From: Bacillota bacterium
GTDB lineage: Bacteria > Bacillota > Clostridia > Lachnospirales > Lachnospiraceae
DNA: 5,887 nucleotides
Assembly (NCBI GenBank): GCA_023399455.1
Contig: JAEWPN010000122.1
Location: forward strand, 1-5,887
Direction of reading: 5' to 3'
The position numbers were made by a program, and so were the translations under genes. Below the pieces are notes generated by a model. It was not told the DNA's origin, ran no database searches, and saw only the letters and a program-made list of their open reading frames with translations. The number at the start of each line of letters is the position of its first letter. The stretch's first letter is position 1. This document shows positions 4,166 to 5,887 of the stretch, piece after piece.

Positions 4166-5887
4166 CTATTCCACTTTTCTGAATTTATTCACCTCACCGC
4201 TCAACACATTTACAGTCTCCAGATTATGGGCGGCTTCGTCACTTATTGTGATAATAGAATGAAAAAGTATATTGGTATCCTCATTGGACTGAACCACTGC
4301 ATTCACGCTCTCCTCTACCGCGATGGTAATTCCGCTTAAGCCCTCCGCCATATGCGATGCGATTTCCCGCAGTTCCTTTGCCTTACTCTCGAACCCCAGG
4401 AGCATTTCATTTATTGTCCCTGCATCCTTTTTATAGCTGCCTGTGATGGCTACGAACTCATCGTAATCCACTAAGATATTTTCCTTGATATAAGTCATAA
4501 GCTCATGGGCATTATAAGCAAGCTCTTTTACGGAAGCTACCACAAGAGTATTTGTTGTCTGAATATCGCCGGCAATATCCCTGGTGTTCTCCGACAGCTT
4601 TCGTATTTCCTCCGCCACAACGGCAAAACCTTTTCCTGCATTTCCGGCTCTTGCCGCTTCGATAGAGGCATTTAATGCCAAAAGATTCGTTTGGGAGGAA
4701 ATACCGAGAATTGCATCGGTAAGCTCATTTATCTTTTCTACGGAACGGCTTTTTTCAATGGAACTTTCCATCTTACCGTCGATTTCCTGCATGACCTTCC
4801 TCGTCATTTCCTTGCTCTCTCCCGCCTGAGCACTGACCTCCAGCGCCCGGACGGCAATACTTCCTACTTGTGCAGAACCAAAACGAGCGGATTCCTCCAT
4901 AGTATTGGAGGCTTGAAGAACGTTCTGCGCTCCCCCGTCGATGTTCTGCAGGGTGGCATTTATTTCCTCCATGCTTGCTGACATCTCGGTCAAAGCGTCG
5001 GAAATGCCGGAAGCAGAATCTTTGCATTCCAATATATGGGCATTAATTGTTTCCGTGGTGCCTTGAATGGTATGAGCGCCCGATTTGATCGACAGCATAG
5101 CTTGCTGCAAGGCTTCCAGGAAGCTGTTGATTCCCTTCACGATCTGACCGATCTCATCCTTACTGCTGCAGCCTATCCGCGCTGTCAAATCTCCCTCTCC
5201 GGTTTCCAGCTTCAGGATAATGCCGTTTAAATCATCCTTTGTCTTTTTCAAGGGAGCGATTATTGTCTTCATGCAAACATAGAAGGCTGCTGATGCAGAT
5301 AATATGAACAGACTCGCCATAACCCAGATGATCATAGTAGATCTGGTGACTCTCGAATGTATCAATCCGGTTTCATGCGCGATGCTTAGATCCAGCACCT
5401 CTTGAAAACCTTTTTCTGCCTCCGACATCTCACCGGATGATTTTTCTAAGGTCTCATAGGCAGCCTGCGCCGACGCTCTGTCGTTGTTTTCTATATGTCC
5501 GGCGATTGCAGACGCTTGCCCCAGATAATCTTCCATTTCTGTATAATAGGGCGCATACGCCTCCGTCAATGCCGTATTCATGGCTCTGTTTGAGAATTCT
5601 TTACAAATTGCATCTATATTGCTTATGACTGCTTCGCCTTGGGCGACTCCGTCCCTGATTGACGTCACCGCTTCCTCCCCGCCGCTTTCCTCATTGCTTA
5701 ACAGATAGAATTGGATAGATAGGTTGATTCCATCCATGCTCTTTACCAAATTCACCTGTTCATATTCTAAGCTGAGAAAAGAGTCGGAAATCAGATCTGT
5801 GGACAGCCGGATCTGTGAGTTTGTAACTCCGCTAAGAGCGGTATTCACCACAAATAATCCGGTGAGAAAAACTAATATGAATAAGAT
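4166..5887 (-). CDS. Methyl-accepting chemotaxis protein (N-terminus outside window)
   Basis: This is a transmembrane chemoreceptor that would sense an external signal and control CheA through CheW. The frame stays open to the right edge, giving 573 residues without the true start. GTG 5851 falls inside the first membrane helix ([14 protein letters not shown]) and is not the start. Counted from the edge, the order is helix 1 (1-20), an outside helical sensor region (about 21-180, like a four-helix-bundle ligand domain), helix 2 (about 184-205), HAMP (206-258), and a long cytoplasmic coiled coil. The hairpin tip has [21 protein letters not shown] (395-415 region) followed by [15 protein letters not shown], the signature that contacts CheA and CheW. 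The C-terminus (FRKVE) has no NWETF-type CheR tether. Ligand unknown. No clear terminator follows the TAG at 4168-4166, so some transcription may reach the GH3 gene. Confidence 0.93.
   Translation of the reverse strand: MLFILVFLTGLFVVNTALSGVTNSQIRLSTDLISDSFLSLEYEQVNLVKSMDGINLSIQFYLLSNEESGGEEAVTSIRDGVAQGEAVISNIDAICKEFSNRAMNTALTEAYAPYYTEMEDYLGQASAIAGHIENNDRASAQAAYETLEKSSGEMSEAEKGFQEVLDLSIAHETGLIHSRVTRSTMIIWVMASLFILSASAAFYVCMKTIIAPLKKTKDDLNGIILKLETGEGDLTARIGCSSKDEIGQIVKGINSFLEALQQAMLSIKSGAHTIQGTTETINAHILECKDSASGISDALTEMSASMEEINATLQNIDGGAQNVLQASNTMEESARFGSAQVGSIAVRALEVSAQAGESKEMTRKVMQEIDGKMESSIEKSRSVEKINELTDAILGISSQTNLLALNASIEAARAGNAGKGFAVVAEEIRKLSENTRDIAGDIQTTNTLVVASVKELAYNAHELMTYIKENILVDYDEFVAITGSYKKDAGTINEMLLGFESKAKELREIASHMAEGLSGITIAVEESVNAVVQSNEDTNILFHSIITISDEAAHNLETVNVLSGEVNKFRKVE

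Noticed and set aside
4773..5027. Minus-strand frame of 84 codons inside the chemoreceptor
   Set aside because: It is an out-of-frame shadow of the signalling coiled coil, rich in Arg, Gly and Ser, as shifted frames usually are.
5849..5851. GTG 5851 as the chemoreceptor start
   Set aside because: The frame stays open to the window edge and the upstream codons encode the outer half of a membrane helix, so the gene begins outside the window.
1..5887. CRISPR array, prophage, toxin-antitoxin or defence system
   Set aside because: I saw no regularly spaced repeats, no Cas, phage, toxin or defence motifs. The only mobile DNA is the IS end at the left.

Overview
The window looks like chromosome from a Gram-positive, gut-type anaerobe, most likely Clostridia of the Lachnospiraceae kind. 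This is inferred from the close-packed genes, AGGAGG-type ribosome sites, a cytoplasmic glycoside hydrolase family 3 enzyme with a long C-terminal tail, a clostridial-style chemoreceptor, and a tRNA gene with no encoded CCA. No species can be named from the sequence alone.

Layout, left to right. Positions 1-124 are the right end of an IS3-family insertion sequence: the last 21 codons of its transposase, a strong hairpin, and the terminal inverted repeat. About 25 bases past that end lies a good promoter, then a tRNA-Val(GAC) gene (189-261) that folds well but has C instead of the near-invariant U at position 33. After a weak terminator-like hairpin comes a plus-strand gene (409-996) for a small multi-pass membrane protein of the YjdF/DUF2238 type. 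Its start is uncertain and may carry a frameshift. From 983 onward everything is on the minus strand: a GtrA-family membrane protein (983-1582), a GH3 beta-glycosidase (1598-4015), and the C-terminal 573 residues of a methyl-accepting chemotaxis protein (4166 to the right edge, N-terminus outside the window).

How the genes work together. The GH3 and GtrA genes form a two-gene operon: the GtrA ribosome site lies in the gap after the GH3 stop. A cytoplasmic beta-glucosidase paired with a membrane protein of the lipid-linked-sugar translocation type suggests handling of glucosides or glycolipid precursors, but that link is inference. The chemoreceptor lies upstream on the same strand with no clear terminator before the GH3 gene, so read-through is possible, although an extended -10 promoter candidate sits in the gap. 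The YjdF-like gene converges on the GtrA gene and their 3' ends overlap by 14 bp.

I found no clear new multi-gene system. The points most worth checking are the C33 tRNA, the start region of the YjdF-like gene, the TTG start of the GtrA gene, and the IS edge beside the tRNA.
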